This document shows positions 12,801-25,600 of a stretch of DNA of 64,000 nt, piece by piece; within the stretch, counting starts at the first letter, position 1; each line of letters begins with the position of its first letter. Where the stretch lies: NCBI GenBank assembly GCA_030549775.1, contig CM060181.1, forward strand, positions 59,393,701-59,457,700, in the 5' to 3' direction. Made by a program: the position numbers and the translations under genes. Source of the DNA: Tamarix chinensis (Eukaryota > Streptophyta > Magnoliopsida > Caryophyllales > Tamaricaceae). A model generated the notes under the pieces. That model had not been told where the DNA came from and did no database searches. It saw only the letters and a program-made list of their open reading frames with translations.

Positions 12801-13890
12801 GTGTATAATTTATGGTTTTATGCGGAGAATATAATATATGGTTTTATTTGGGAAAATGTAATTTATGATGTTATATGGGAGAATTAAATTATGGTTTGTT
12901 TGGGAGAATTTAGTTTATGATGTTATTTGGGAGAATGTAATTTATAATATTATATGGGAGAATTTAAGTTATGATTTGATTGGGAGAGTTAATTTATAAT
13001 TTGTTTGGGAGAATTTAGTTTATGATGTTATTTGGGAGAATGTAATTTATAAGATTATATGGGAGACTTTAAGTTATGATTTGATTGGGAGAGTTAATTT
13101 ATAATTTGTTTGGGAGAATCGAATTCATGATGTTATTTGGGAAAATGTAATTTATGATATTATATGGGGGAATCTAATTTATGATTTTCTTGGGGGAATT
13201 CAATTTATAGTTTTCCTTGGGAGATTCTAATTTATGATTTTATGTGGAAGAATCTTTATGGCTTGAATTTAGGGTTTGGTATGGAAGAGTATTTATGGTT
13301 TGAATTTATGGTTTGGAATGGGTGAATCTTTGGTTTTGGTTAGATTGAATTTATGGTTTGGTATGACGGAATCTAGGGTTTACATAGTGGTATTAATGGA
13401 TGTATGTTAGTATTAGGGTTTGTATGATGATATTAAGGTTTGCATGGGGGGGTTAATGTCTGTATGGTATGAAATTTATGTGTGGAAAGTTGATTTGGGA
13501 TGTAAGGAAGGTAATGTAAGTGTTATTTGGGTGTTTGAGCACTTGGAGTGGAAAATAGCACGTGGAGCAAATTAAGGGTACGGAGGACACTGAATTAGGG
13601 TTTGGAGTAGTTAACTATGGATTTTGAGGCTGCTTAGAGTTTTGGGTTATCACGTGCATTTGGTAATTAAAGTGTAATTATGGAATGTTATGATTTGTGA
13701 TGTTTGGTGATTTGTGCATGTTTGGTGAAAGCCTTTAAATAAGATACTTAAAACATTAATTATCTAAAGAGGAAGATCGTTGAGACGGGACCAACCGATC
13801 CACCGGTTCGGAATAGTGGTTAGGGTTTTTACCCTATGTGCGACCGATCCACCGGTTATAATAGTGGTTAGGACATGATGTCCTATGCGT
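9838..13890. repeat. Tandem array, ~4.05 kb unit, copy C (4053 bp)
   Basis: Near-identical to A and B. PBS-like modules start at 11570. It shows one extra G in the G-run near 13446 and a T for G near 10990. Same internal mosaic and no coding sequence. Confidence 0.95.
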
Positions 13891-15885
13891 AGTGGATAGA
13901 AAACCAACTAACGCTAATACCCATATAAACTACCCCCTTAGGAATAAACTTACTAAAAAAAATTTAAATCCACAAAAATAGGGACACCATATAAAATACA
14001 ACACTTATATATATATAAAAAAAAAACTACCCCCTTAGAGACGAACTATGGGTTGTTGTTGTACCTGGGTATAAGTTCAATTTAAATACTAAATATTAAA
14101 TATTAATATTGGGAGAATTTAATCAAAATTTATTTATCGAAAATCTATTTCGAAAAGATCTGAAGGCTCAAAATTAATAAAAGAGTTATATAAAAATTTT
14201 GGAAACGCTCTCGAAAGGAATAGCCGATGACATAAAAAAAATATGTATTATTTATGGAAATATATCATAAGAACTCAAAAATTTATTTAAAGCATATAAT
14301 AAAATATTTAAGTTGAACTCTAATATCGTGAGACAAATTTAGTCATTTTCGAAATTATTTTTCTGTAAATCAAAAAGCATACAACAGAATAAAGCTGATT
14401 TTGGAAAGAAATTCCTAAATACGTCTTCTAAATTTAAAACTTCCCAAAAATATTAACGATTGAAACGAATACTTTAGAGTCGAAAATATTTTCTACTGAT
14501 GAAATTATTACAATAAATTTAACTATTCAATAGGAATTCTATAATTTAAATAATGTATTTTGTCAACAAAATATAACTTCAAAATAATGTCGTAATCACA
14601 TGACAAAGTTATAATTAAAAATAAACCTAAAATATAAAAATACGAGAAAGAACGGGAATACATATTATTAACCAAAAATCGAACTCATAAGAAATTTAAT
14701 TAAATTTAACTATGAACTTGAATCGTCGATAAATCCATAAGACAAATCGAAATTAAAATAATTAATTATGTACATCAAATTACGTTAATAAAATCATTAA
14801 ACTTAATAAATCTAGATTTTAAAAATACGGGGTATTACATCACGACCCCCTTAAAAAGGAGCTTCGTCCCCGAAGTTCAGGGAAAGTCTAAGTAGCGAAA
14901 ACTTGTCAAAACGATTGAATAAAGCATTAACCACAATAAATAGGTTAAAAGTAAATCCGAATCCGAAGAAAAGTAAAACGATGTTTTACAAAACTAAACC
15001 AAGCAAAGTTGAAACAAACAAGGCATAGGAAGCAAAATAAAAGGAGGAGAATCAATGCTTAGCAGATCAAATACAATGGAATTCAAATAAGGAAGAAGTA
15101 CATACTTAAAGTCAAAACAAGTTACGAAAATACTATTCTTTAAAATAAAATCTTACAAGAGGATAACAACAAAAATTTATAACGTGAAGTTCACACAAAA
15201 TAAAGGAACGAAAGTTTTAAAGAGTACACAACTCTAATAAAAATATATTACATATCATATCATATCTATTCCGACAAGGTACACACTAAGGTTATCAATC
15301 CATAAAACCTACAAGACTAGGGTTAATCTAGTGGGGTTACTACCCCCTTAAGAACAAACTAATTACAAAACCATAATAATCGCAACACATAAAATACAGA
15401 GTCAACAAAAATTAAGCATGTGAAAAACCAAATGACCATATACAAAGACATAATCACAACATTAAATCACAAGGCCACTTATACTACCCAATCACACTAT
15501 CCTCACAAGCTAATCCGGATTTTAAAATTTACTTGAAACAAGGTAAATACATTTTTCAATTAAAACATTTAGGATCGTGAGAACCGAATCTCTAACCGAA
15601 ACCCGATTCTCAACAACCAAAAGCTCTGATACCAACTTGTGGTATCAGCTGAAAAAGTTTAAAAACAAATAGAGGAGCGGTCAAAATACACTTCAAAATA
15701 AAATACAAAGTCCGAAAACCAAATTTATTTTCGAAAACGAGCGTGGCCGAAGGACCAACCGCTATGATACCAACTTGTGGTATCAGCTTAGAGAAAAATT
15801 TAAAAATGAAGGAGCTTGGTTGAAATCAACTTCGATACCATCCTGTGGTATCAATTTAAAAGTTTTAAAGAACACGGAAGAGCAT
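13891..15885. repeat. Tandem array, partial copy D (1995 bp)
   Basis: Contains only the first half of the unit. It follows the other copies up to GAAGAGCAT at 15885, then switches within a few bases to the integrase C-terminus of a minus-strand Ty3/gypsy element. Three of the four PBS-like modules are retained (from 15623); the fourth, and all the plus-orientation LTR interior, are missing. Confidence 0.95.
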
Positions 15886-17068
15886 TATCATTAATTCTTA
15901 ATAATACAGTAAAAGGTTCATCTCCCCTAGGATCCAATTTTGATTTTCTAAGATTTGGAAAACGTTCTTTCCTAAGGTGTACCCAAACTAAATCTCCCGG
16001 TTGAAAAACCATTTTCTTTCTCTTTTTATTAGCACTTTCAGCCATTTGTTGAACCCTTTTAGCAATTTGTTGACTCATAGATTCATGTAATTTATTTATA
16101 TTTGCAACACGAGATTCAGCATCAAAATTATGCAACTCAGAATTAGGCAAAGGGCTCAAATCAAGGGGAGTCAAAGGATTAAAGCCATACACAATCTCAA
16201 AAGGTGTCTTTTTAGTTGTAGAGTGTAATGTTCTGTTATGAGCAAATTCTACCTGTGGTAATACAACTTTCCATTGTTTAAGATTTTTCCCAAGGATAGC
16301 TCTCAACATATTACCTAAGGTTCTATTCACTAATTCTGTTTGTCCATATGTTTGAGGATGACATGTAGTTGAAAATAACAGTTTAGTTCCCAATTTACCC
16401 CATAAAACCTTCCAAAAATGACTCAGAAATTTAACATCCCTATCAAATACTATTGTTTTAGGTATTCCATGCAATTTAACTATATCAGAAAAGAATAATT
16501 CAGCTACAGTCACAGCATCATTAGTTTTATTGCAAGGTACAAAATGGGCCATCTTACTAAACCTATATACTACAACCATTATTGAATATTTGGCTCTATT
16601 AGTCCTAGGAAATCCTAAAACAAAATCCAAGGAAACATCAGTCCAGGGCTGATTAGGAACAGTCAATGGAGTATACAACCCAAAAGGTTTTGATGTGGAC
16701 TTAGCCTGTCTACAAGCTATACAATTAACACAATATTTTAACACATATTTCTTCATATGAGGCCAATAAAAATGATCAACTAATATGTCCAAAGTCTTTT
16801 GAAATCCTAAATGTGCCATTAGTCCACCATTATGGGCTTCTTGAATTAATAATCCTCTATATGAACAATCAGGAATACAGCATCTATTTTCTCTAAATAA
16901 GTAACCCTCATAGATATAATATTTCCCTTGTGTATCATTTTCACAATTTTTATATATTTCTTTAAAATCATGATCCTCCAAATATAAAAGTTTCATACAA
17001 GAAAATCCCAACAAAGTAGTATCTACAGTATTCAACAAAGCATGTCTTCTAGACAAGGCATCTGCCAC
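15886..17068 (-). pseudogene. Integrase domain of the minus-strand Ty3/gypsy element
   Basis: This enzyme inserts the retroelement cDNA into the chromosome. The frame starts with ADALSRRHAL, the usual RNase H/integrase linker. It has an N-terminal zinc-binding region (HNGGLMAHLGF ... CVNCIACRQ), the catalytic core (DVSLDF, IVFDRDVKF and GQTELVNRTLG giving D-D-E) and the C-terminal GPF-type segment ending RGDEPFTVLLRINDNA. The open frame continues to 15851 only because it reads into array DNA, so the last residues are not retroelement-derived. It is out of frame with the RNase H domain upstream. Confidence 0.9.
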
Positions 17069-17598
17069 TACATTATCACCTCTTTTTTATACTTAATTAT
17101 ATAAGGAAAACTTTCAATAAATTCAATCCACCTACCCTGTCTTCTATTTAATTTTGACTGACTTTTTAGATATTTGATAGCTTCTTGATCAGTATTTATA
17201 ACAAAATCTCTAGGCCATAAATAATGTTGCCAAACCTCTAATGCTCTTACTAATGCAAATAATTCATTTTCATAAGTAGAGTAATTTAAAGTACTACCAT
17301 TTAATTTTTCACTGAAATAAGATATAGGTCTACCCTCTTGAGAAAGTACAGCCTCTATTTCCAACCCTGAAGCATCACAGTCTAATTCAAATATCTTTTC
17401 AAAGTTAGGAAGAGTTAATACAGACACTTGGGTTAACTTGGTTTTAAGAGTTTCAAAAGATTTTTGTTGTTCTAATCCCCATTTAAAACCATTTTTATTT
17501 TTTATTATTGTTGTTAAGGGAGAAGCTATAGTACTAAAATTCCTAACAAATCTACGATAAAAAGAACACAAACCATGGAAACATCTAACTTCAGTCAC
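17068..17598 (-). pseudogene. RNase H domain and RT C-terminus of the same element
   Basis: RNase H degrades the RNA strand during reverse transcription. The frame opens with [16 protein letters not shown], the conserved segment after the RT palm. The RNase H motifs [21 protein letters not shown] and [11 protein letters not shown] follow. It is in the same frame as the RT fragments upstream, but ends in a stop after KKEVIM and is shifted relative to integrase. Confidence 0.88.
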
Positions 17599-17682
17599 AG
17601 TTTTAGGTACAGACCACTCCTGTATAGCTTTAATCTTTTCCTTATCAACAGATATGCCATCCTTACCAACAACATATCATAG

Positions 17683-18627
17683 TCATACTACACTTTCTAA
17701 ACAAAACCTAGACTTAGCTAAATTAGCATACAAGTGTTCTATTTTAAACACATCCAGAATGATTTTTAAATGTCTCAAATGCTCTTCTATAGATTTATTG
17801 TAGATAAGTATATCATAAAAATAAACAACTACAAATTTCCCAATAAAATTTCTAAGCACATGATTCATAAGCCTCATAAAGGTACTTGGAGCATTGGATA
17901 ACCCAAATGGCATAACTAACCACTCATATCACCTAAAGTTTGTTTTGAAGGCTGTCTTCCACTTGTCTCTTGGTTTCATCCTAATTTGATGATATCCACT
18001 ATTTAAATCTATTTTTGAAAAAATTACAGCACCATGGAGAAGATCTAACATTTCATCTAATCTTGGTATAGGATATCTATACTTAATGGTTATTTTGTTT
18101 ACTGCCCTGCTATCTATACACATCCTCCAACTTCCATCTTTCTTAGGTACTAAAAGTACCGGGACAACACAGGGACTCATTGATTCCTTAATATAGCCCT
18201 TACTCAATAATTCAGAAACCTGCCTCTTTAACTCTTTAACTTCTTCAGAGTTAGCTCTATAAGCAGACCTATTTAGAATAACAGCTCCTGGTACAAAGTC
18301 TATTTGATGTTCTATCCCCCTTAATGAAGGTAATCCATGGGGAATCTCCTCAGGAAACAACTCACTATATTCCTCTAATAATTTCCTAACATTAGTAGGC
18401 ACTTCCTCACTTAACTCTAATTGACACTCATAACATTCTTTATAAACCATCAAATATACACTTGCTTGTTGTATAATAGCCTTTTCAACAACTCCTTTCT
18501 TAGCATAAAACCTAGATGACTTCTTAACCTCCTTTGAACTAGTTCCAGCCTCTACACTCTGTTTGGTTAATTCCTTATAATCAGACTTTAGTTTAATTTG
18601 GTCATCAAAGATTTCTTTTGGAGTCAT
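17683..18627 (-). pseudogene. Reverse transcriptase of the same element, broken and catalytically altered
   Basis: Two in-frame pieces, 17929-18627 and 17683-17913, are separated by a stop. Recognisable RT blocks are SPCVVPVLLVPKKDGSWRMC, FSKIDLNSGYHQIRM and [17 protein letters not shown]. The catalytic motif, normally YFDD in this family, reads YFYD here, so one metal-binding aspartate is lost. The N-terminal part holds the usual LP..RGIEHQIDFVPG linker after protease. Confidence 0.9.
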
Positions 18628-18711
18628 AGGTGCTAAAATAATTTTCTTATCATCCTTATGTACAGTATATCTATTTTTATACCCATCATGTGTTACTCTC
18701 CTATTATATTG

Positions 18712-19131
18712 TCAGGGCCTTCCTAATAATAAATGAGCAGCATGCATTGGGACAATATCACACAAAACAGAATCTCCATACTTACCTAACTTTAAATTTA
18801 TTAGAACCTGTTGACTAATCTTAACATCCCCTAACTCATTTAACCACTGTAATCTATAAGGTTTTGGATGTATGGTAGTTGGTAAGCCTAATTTAGATAC
18901 TAATAAAGTACTAGCAGCATTGATACAACTACCACTATCTATTGCCATATTAAAACACTTGTCATCAATCAAACACCGAGTATGAAATATATCTTCTCTC
19001 TGGATTGCATTTGGATCGGGTAATTTATTACTGTTTAATGCCCTACGCACCACAAAAAGATCTCTACTTATTGGAAGTTCTATCTCTTCTTTTGATTCAC
19101 TAATATCATCCCTAATCAATTTAACCTCCAA
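18712..19131 (-). pseudogene. Aspartic protease domain of the same element
   Basis: Retroviral-type aspartic protease that would mature the Gag-Pol precursor. The catalytic motif is IDSGSC (D-S-G intact), followed by a hydrophobic flap region and a HLLLGRP closing motif. The frame ends in a stop directly after LGRP; the RT frame at 18627 continues in register beyond it. It overlaps the gag frame by 16 bases in a different frame. Confidence 0.85.
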
Positions 19132-20309
19132 TCTTCCTCTTCAGAATCAGACTCTATATCTCCAGATTCTCTAATCAAGATATTCCTCTTAATAGGACAC
19201 TCAGAAGCTATGTGACCTAATCCCCCACACTTAAAACATTTTATATCTCTAGTTTTGTTGGGACCACTAGTAGGATTAGTTGTTATAGTCTTTCCTTTAT
19301 CAGTCATGTTTCCTACCTTAACCTCATTACCCTTACCTCTAGATTCAAACTTTCCATTATTCTTCCAGTTTCTAGAACTAGGTCCTCCAAAATTCCTTTT
19401 CACGGTATTCCTAATCCCAATTCTAGGGGGTTTATACTGCCTAGTTCTCCTTATTTGACTTTCTATCTTTATAGCTATATTAACCATTTCACTCAAGGTT
19501 CCACAAGGATATAACTCTACTTTATCAGCTATCTCAGAGTTTAACCCACTTAAGAATCTAGCCATTGTGGCATTCTCATCCTCAACAATTCCTGTTTTGA
19601 TCACTAGTACCTCTAGTTCCTTAAAGTATTCATCTATAAACCTATTCCCCTGACTTAATGTTTGCAACTTTTTATGTAATTCCCTATAATAATAACTTGG
19701 AACAAACCTTTTTCTCATCAAAATCTTAAATTCATCCCATGTCTGTATAGGTGGCTCTCCACTCCTACGTCTAGTTAAGATAAGATTATGATACCAAGAA
19801 GATGCATAGTCTATGAATTCTACTACTGCTACTTTAATTTTCCTTTCATCAGAATAGTTATGGCATTCAAACACTAATTCTATCTTTCTTTCCTACTTAA
19901 AGTAATAATCAGGTTCATTCCTCCCATTGAATCCAGGTATATTAAATTTAAGGTTACCTAGGTTCCTATCAACTAGATCTAACTCTCTTTCTTTCCTATT
20001 AATCTGTCTGGGTCTCCTATCACTATTATTGGATATTTGATCTTCTAGTTCTTCTAAGTTATTTAAGGGTGTGATCCTAGTTCTAGGGTCTATGGGAGCC
20101 CTTCCTAATACCCCAGCATGTTGGTTATCTATTATGTTATTCTGCAAATCATTGATTCTCATTTCTTTTTCTCCTATCCTTTGTTCTAGGTTAGCAGATA
20201 AAACATCCAATTGAGCATTCATTTGTTCTTGAAAAGTTCTAAGAGTTTCAAATAAATCATTACTAGATACAGATACAGATTGATTCACAGATTCGCTGAT
20301 GTTAGACAT
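19116..20309 (-). pseudogene. Gag of the same element, one in-frame stop
   Basis: Capsid/nucleocapsid protein. It starts at ATG 20309 with a Ser/Gln-rich N-terminus, then a retrotransposon-gag domain (ASSWYHNLI, TWDEFKILMRKRF, FKELEVL, MARFLSGLN). It closes with a CCHC zinc knuckle, CFKCGGLGHIASEC, and an acidic tail. A single TAG at 19893-19895 splits it; the downstream part (19116-19874) stays in the same frame. Confidence 0.9.
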
Positions 20310-21039
20310 TATGAATCCTATCGATGTTTACTTTATCAAGAACAAGAAGAGAGCACATATGACAATCAATTTACTGATAATATCACACCCTACTATCAAT
20401 CCAACCGAAACAGCAATTTGATCACAATTATATTAAAGGGATCGTAGCACAATCACAAGATTAAAAGAATCTATTAGAACAACACAGCAATCTTAAGCAG
20501 TCGTTGATCCAAGCAAAGTAGGAAAATTTCAAGAAAGGAACAAGATTACCGCTCTAGTAAATGTTGGAAATTAAGCCGAATAATGAGATAGGACCCCTCT
20601 TCTTGGAGTCCTTACCCCTTTCTAGAACCAAAGGTTCACCGATACTTAACTAATACCTGTGCACTCTTTCAAGTGTAAGTCGAGTATCAACTCGTAATAT
20701 GAATATCAAGCTGATGTCTAGTAATTGCAGTAATTAGTAAAAGAAAGGATCGAGTTTACCAATCAGGAAGTATTTATCGAATACTGTCAAGATTCAAGAA
20801 TCTTGACCAAACCCTAACTGAGAGTTCGTGCCAATAGTGACTTAGGGTTTCCAAATATTTCCACCTCCGTCAAAATAATTTTCTTTGCCGCTAGCTTAAT
20901 CACGACAATAATCATTTGATTCTTGTCGGTTGCAAACCCTAGAATCAACGCTTCAGAACCACAGGTTAGTGAACTCAGAAATTAAGAAAAGAACAATAAA
21001 TTTAAGCAACAAATGAATTAAACCACGAGCACTTGAAGA
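20310..21039 (-). mobile_element. Untranslated leader of the minus-strand Ty3/gypsy element
   Basis: About 730 bp between the PBS and the gag start with no open frame of note. Its place and lack of coding signal fit a 5' leader. No other feature was recognised here. Confidence 0.55.
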
Positions 21040-21058
21040 TTCGAGGCTCTGGTACCAA
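21040..21058 (-). mobile_element. Primer binding site
   Basis: On the minus strand TTTGGTACCAGAGCCTC follows the LTR end CTTCATCA. It is close to the consensus TGGTATCAGAGC that pairs with initiator Met-tRNA. Confidence 0.7.
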
Positions 21059-21059
21059 A

Positions 21060-21885
21060 TGATGAAGCCTTGATAGGTTTCACGAGTTTTCGCCGGATCG
21101 AAAAATCAAGCGCAGGGTTCGATTCGCACAATATAATAAGCCTAAGGGTTTTAATCTAAAGGAAGATTAGAAAAAAAAAAACTCAGAGCGCGGTTGAATT
21201 AATGGTTACTGAAGTTGTATAATAGAAGAGATCGAGAAACATATCAAGGAAGAAGATCAAGGAAGAAGAAGAAGATGCGAATGAGACAGTCGCGAGAGAG
21301 AGAGAGAGAGATGTCGAGAGAGAGTTCCAGAAAGAATTCAATCAGAATGTATTTCGTCCAAAAATTGTTATTCGTACAGCTGGGTATATGCCTTTTATAT
21401 GGCATATACCATACACATAATACAACCATATACAGACGATGGGCTTCACGCCTAAATTACAACATATCAGCCAAAATATACAACATCAGGGATTGAGGAG
21501 TTGGGGCAAAAGAAGCAGCCCAACTTCAAAGAAATTACAATGTACAATAATCCAAATTAATGGATTTACAATTAATTCCCATCAGCTAAAATTTGCTAGC
21601 TAATCATGGTTACCAAGGGTTGCGTAATCCACATTCCAGCTAACCCAATAAATATGGGTTGGGTGGCAAATTACACGGCCAACTTAATTCCCATTAGCCA
21701 AGTATGTCGGCGAATGCATCGCATGGGATAATCACAAATTAATACAATAAATTTTCTGTAACCAACAACACCCAGCAGCAGTTACACATAGCAATCATCT
21801 TGGTCCATCTCCAATATCCTGATTTAATTTTATAAGTAATCACACAATAAGAAAAGTAATTATATGTGCAACATAATTTTTAACA
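21060..21885 (-). mobile_element. Putative 5' LTR of the minus-strand Ty3/gypsy element
   Basis: The 3' edge is fixed by the PBS at 21058. The 5' edge is proposed at 21885, where the minus strand reads TGTTAAAAATTATG, giving TG...CA ends; this edge is tentative because the partner LTR is lost. A TATA-like CATATAAAAGG lies on the minus strand near 21390-21405. An (AG)n tract lies at about 21292-21330. Some ORFs here (21215-21496, 21244-21429) are chance. Confidence 0.55.
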
Positions 21886-22060
21886 GTTAATAGAATTATT
21901 TAAGTACAAATTTTGGAGATATATATCATTCCTCTCTTAGAGGGTCATTGAGATTGTAGGCTTATAAACAAAGAGAAGAGTGATCATCATCGAACAAATA
22001 CTCTAAATGAAGAGAGATTCAAATCCAAAAGGAAAAACCTTTTGGTAGTGGATGTAGAGA

Positions 22061-22356
22061 AACTTTATAGTGTTTCTTGAAACACTATTAATCACGTGTC
22101 TATTGTTTGTCATCCTTCTACTTATTTCTCAAAAAATTTTAATTTGGCATTATTGTTATAAAATAATCTATCCACCCCCTCTAGAGTATCCATACGGTCT
22201 TTCAATTATAGAAACTTTGTAGGATTTCTTGAACCGCTATAAATCACGTGTCTATTGTTTGCCATCCTTCTACTTATTTCTCACAAAATTTTAATTCACC
22301 ATTATTGTTACAAAATACTCTATTCACCCCCTTTAGAGTATCCATACAGTCTTTCA
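22061..22356 (+). repeat. Direct duplication of ~145 bp, LTR-like
   Basis: Two adjacent imperfect copies (about 22061-22205 and 22206-22356) share TTTCTTGAA, ATCACGTGTCTATTGTTTG, CATCCTTCTACTTATTTCTC and AGAGTATCCATAC. The CACCCCCTCTAGAG phrase resembles the ends of some plant Ty1/copia LTRs, but no PBS or pol is next to it, so the class is open. From here to 22688 I see no other feature. Confidence 0.6.
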
Positions 22357-22688
22357 AAGGGGAGTAATGATTTTAGTGTTAGCACTTCTTATGAGAATGT
22401 TAGAGAAAATCAGACTTGTGCCAATTGTGGCAATAACGCCCTTCATTTTTAAGTCCTAAACATGAGGTTGTTACATTGTATTTTTGAATTCATTTGATGT
22501 ATTAAAAATTTTATCTAGGTTATTATTGTTAGTTATACCAATAAATGATGTTGATAAATCAATAGTAGTTTACCCTTATTCGAAACCTACTAAGGTTTGG
22601 TTTGGTAAATTAATATTGGATTTTAATCTCATCTAAAGAGATGCATAATAATACCTTTGCATATTTACTTTAATATTACCTTTTTATT

Positions 22689-25600
22689 TGTAATACCCCC
22701 TTTTAAAAAATATAATTTATAATATGAAAATGAGAAATTTTTTTATTTATTTAGAGGTTTATTATCCTTTAAAGGAAATCAAAACCTTAGTTATGATTTA
22801 GGAGTGTTTCATATCATTATTTGTACCTCTACCCACAAATTTATAATGTGAGACTTTATCAATCACTTTTTCCTTCTAAATTCTCCTAAATCACTTTAGA
22901 TTATTTATATTTGAAATTTTTTGGATGTTTTGATGTCTTTTAGCCATTATAAAAAATGATTAATGGAGGTTTTGATTAAAAAAACCACATTATTTTTGTC
23001 CCACTAGTATTTATCGTGTTTTGTGCCTCAAATGATCTTTTTAATTATCCAAAATTTATGAAATTTCCTAAATTATTGCATTTTGGTGTTATAAATTTAA
23101 AAATATTTTATCTTTATTCTTATTATTTTTAGATAAGATTGTCATTTTCGGGTAACATAATATATTGAAATGTAGTTTTGTGTAACCTTGCTTCATTTTT
23201 TTTAGATTCAATCTTAGACATTCAAACCAACCTTATATATAATCTTAACCCTAAAATATTGTGCCACTCACCTCAAACTTAGATGTGGTTTTATTACCTC
23301 TACATGTTTATATTGCTTTTGGAATCGAAACTTTATGATAATCAAGAGTTTTCATAACTTATGTCACATTTAATGTCTCCTTTACCCTAAAAACTACCCC
23401 AAAGTGTATACCTCTCTTCTTATCCCCTCCATCAACGTTTTCTACCTCCTATTTCCACCAATTTTCATCACCGACATAGCTTAATGGGTCTCACCAAATT
23501 AATTAGAAACTATCATCAAATCTAACATGATTAACTTCATATTCTTTTCCATATAGAATTCATCCACCCTTCACCTTGTTTTCTCCTTCATGCTAATTCC
23601 ATATCTCTTTACCATTAGTTTTCATTTCCACCTTGGTCACAGGTGGATCCCACCTCCAGTAATGAATCAAATGATAACAACTTTATGATTAATCTCATGT
23701 TCCGTTATTACTTTTTAAGCATCTATATATGTAACTTTCATTATAATTTTTATCACTTGCTCCTTGCAAAACCCACCCCACTTGGTCCCTGTATTATCTC
23801 CATTCTCATCCCAACCATATTCTACCATTAAAGACCTTGAAGCTTCCATTCAAATCTCATCAACTTTGTTTGGTTTAATCCTCTTCATCTTTATTACTTG
23901 TCTTTCTTTCTATTATGATTGTATGTGTTTAATCTTATTTTTCATTCTTGAAGTTCTTTATATTGATTTTGAATTGGTTGAGAGTTAACCAAGCTTCTCA
24001 TTCCCTTTTTCTTTATTTTGGTTTCCTAAGCTCAAATAAGATTATTCATTCTCAACAACGAGTATGATTTTATGTAGCATAATAGAGGTTGTTTGCCTAA
24101 TTTTATGAATTTCAGGGCTTGTTATGAGTATGTGAATATATTGGAATCATGGAGCATGATTTTATGATATTGAAGGATATGATAATTAAATACATGTTGG
24201 TTTTTTTTATTGTGATTTTATGTGAAAGAACCATGAAATTAATTATTCTTAGGACCACTGAATTTGTGTCAACTTGCGTGAGTTAATGCTCCTCGTTGGA
24301 TAAAAGTTAGAAGTCTTATTTGGTTTCAAATAAAATCACTATGTGTCAGCTTTCCAACACAGCTTTTAGATCCTAAAATTGTTAAATACCAAATAAGTCA
24401 TTATTGTTTTTCCAAAAGAGCAAAACTACCCAAAACCTAATATGAGAACATAGGCACATGTTTGGTTATATATATATATTGGGAGTTGATTTTTCGGGGT
24501 TTAAAAAACTTTTAGGTTTTTTTTTCAAAATTTTTGGGAATAATTTCATATATAATTTGTTACCATCTCACCATTCAAATATTTGTTGAATATGTGCACG
24601 GTTGTTCATGCGTGTTCATGAGACATTCAACTTGTTCATCACAAATCATGTTTTAAGTACCCTTTATTAACATAATTAGGGTCAAAAGAAGATTAATCAT
24701 ATTTAGACATTAAATGACCAAATTAGCCATAATATGATAAAATTTTGAATATGTAATGGTGAATACATTGACCATTGACTTTGACTTTTTATTTTTTCAT
24801 TAACTTTTACCCAAACTTTGACTCTCTTTTCTTTCTTTTTCTTGGTGAATACTAATTTTTTTTCTTCTGAAAATAACATACAACCTTATTTTGTGATTTC
24901 AAACTAAAATATATCTAATGTTTTGGCTTGTTTGGTCCCAAAAGGGTTTTTTGGGTTACAAAGTGAATCTTCTAGGATATTTTAACCGGTTCAATTATAA
25001 GCTAAGTTTGTTGTCACCTATAACATTTATATGCATGTTTAGTGTATTCTAGAAACATTTATATGAAAGTTTTGTGTAGCTTGTAAACACTGGTGAGGTC
25101 ATATGTGATATTGTTTGGTGTAAACAATAAACACCCTTTTGATATTGTTCGGTATAAACAAAAAACACACATTTGATATTGTTCAATGCAAATAATAAAC
25201 ACTCATTTGGTATTGTTTGATGTAAACAATGTACACCCATTTGATACTTCCATGACTTCCATTCATGGGGGAGTAAATTATGTGTTCATGAAATGAGTTG
25301 ACAATAATGTGGAATATTATTACTTAAGATACATGAGGTTATTTTGCATTACAATCACACTATGCATATGTGTTTAAGTATGATTTTTTTTCATTCCTTA
25401 AAACTTACCTATATTGTCTTTAATATTATGTATAATTTTGTGTAGTATTTTAATATTATCGGTACATGAATATTGAAGTGTCCATTTCGTGGTCACTTCC
25501 TAATTCATATGGTTAGATGGAAAAAATTTTGTGCATGGTTTTGAAGCGTTGGTGGAGGCATGTTTGGAAAAGTGTGAGCTAGCTTAGAATTAAGCTAAGA

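Larger units (their letters stand above)
15886..21885 (-). mobile_element. Decayed Ty3/gypsy retrotransposon, 3' end missing
   Basis: On the minus strand, in order: putative 5' LTR (21060-21885), PBS (about 21040-21058), untranslated leader, gag, protease, reverse transcriptase, RNase H and integrase. The domain order protease-RT-RNaseH-integrase defines Ty3/gypsy. The element is cut inside the integrase C-terminus at 15885/15886, where the ~4 kb array begins; no PPT and no matching 3' LTR were found. In-frame stops, two frame changes and a changed catalytic aspartate show that it is not autonomous. Confidence 0.92.
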
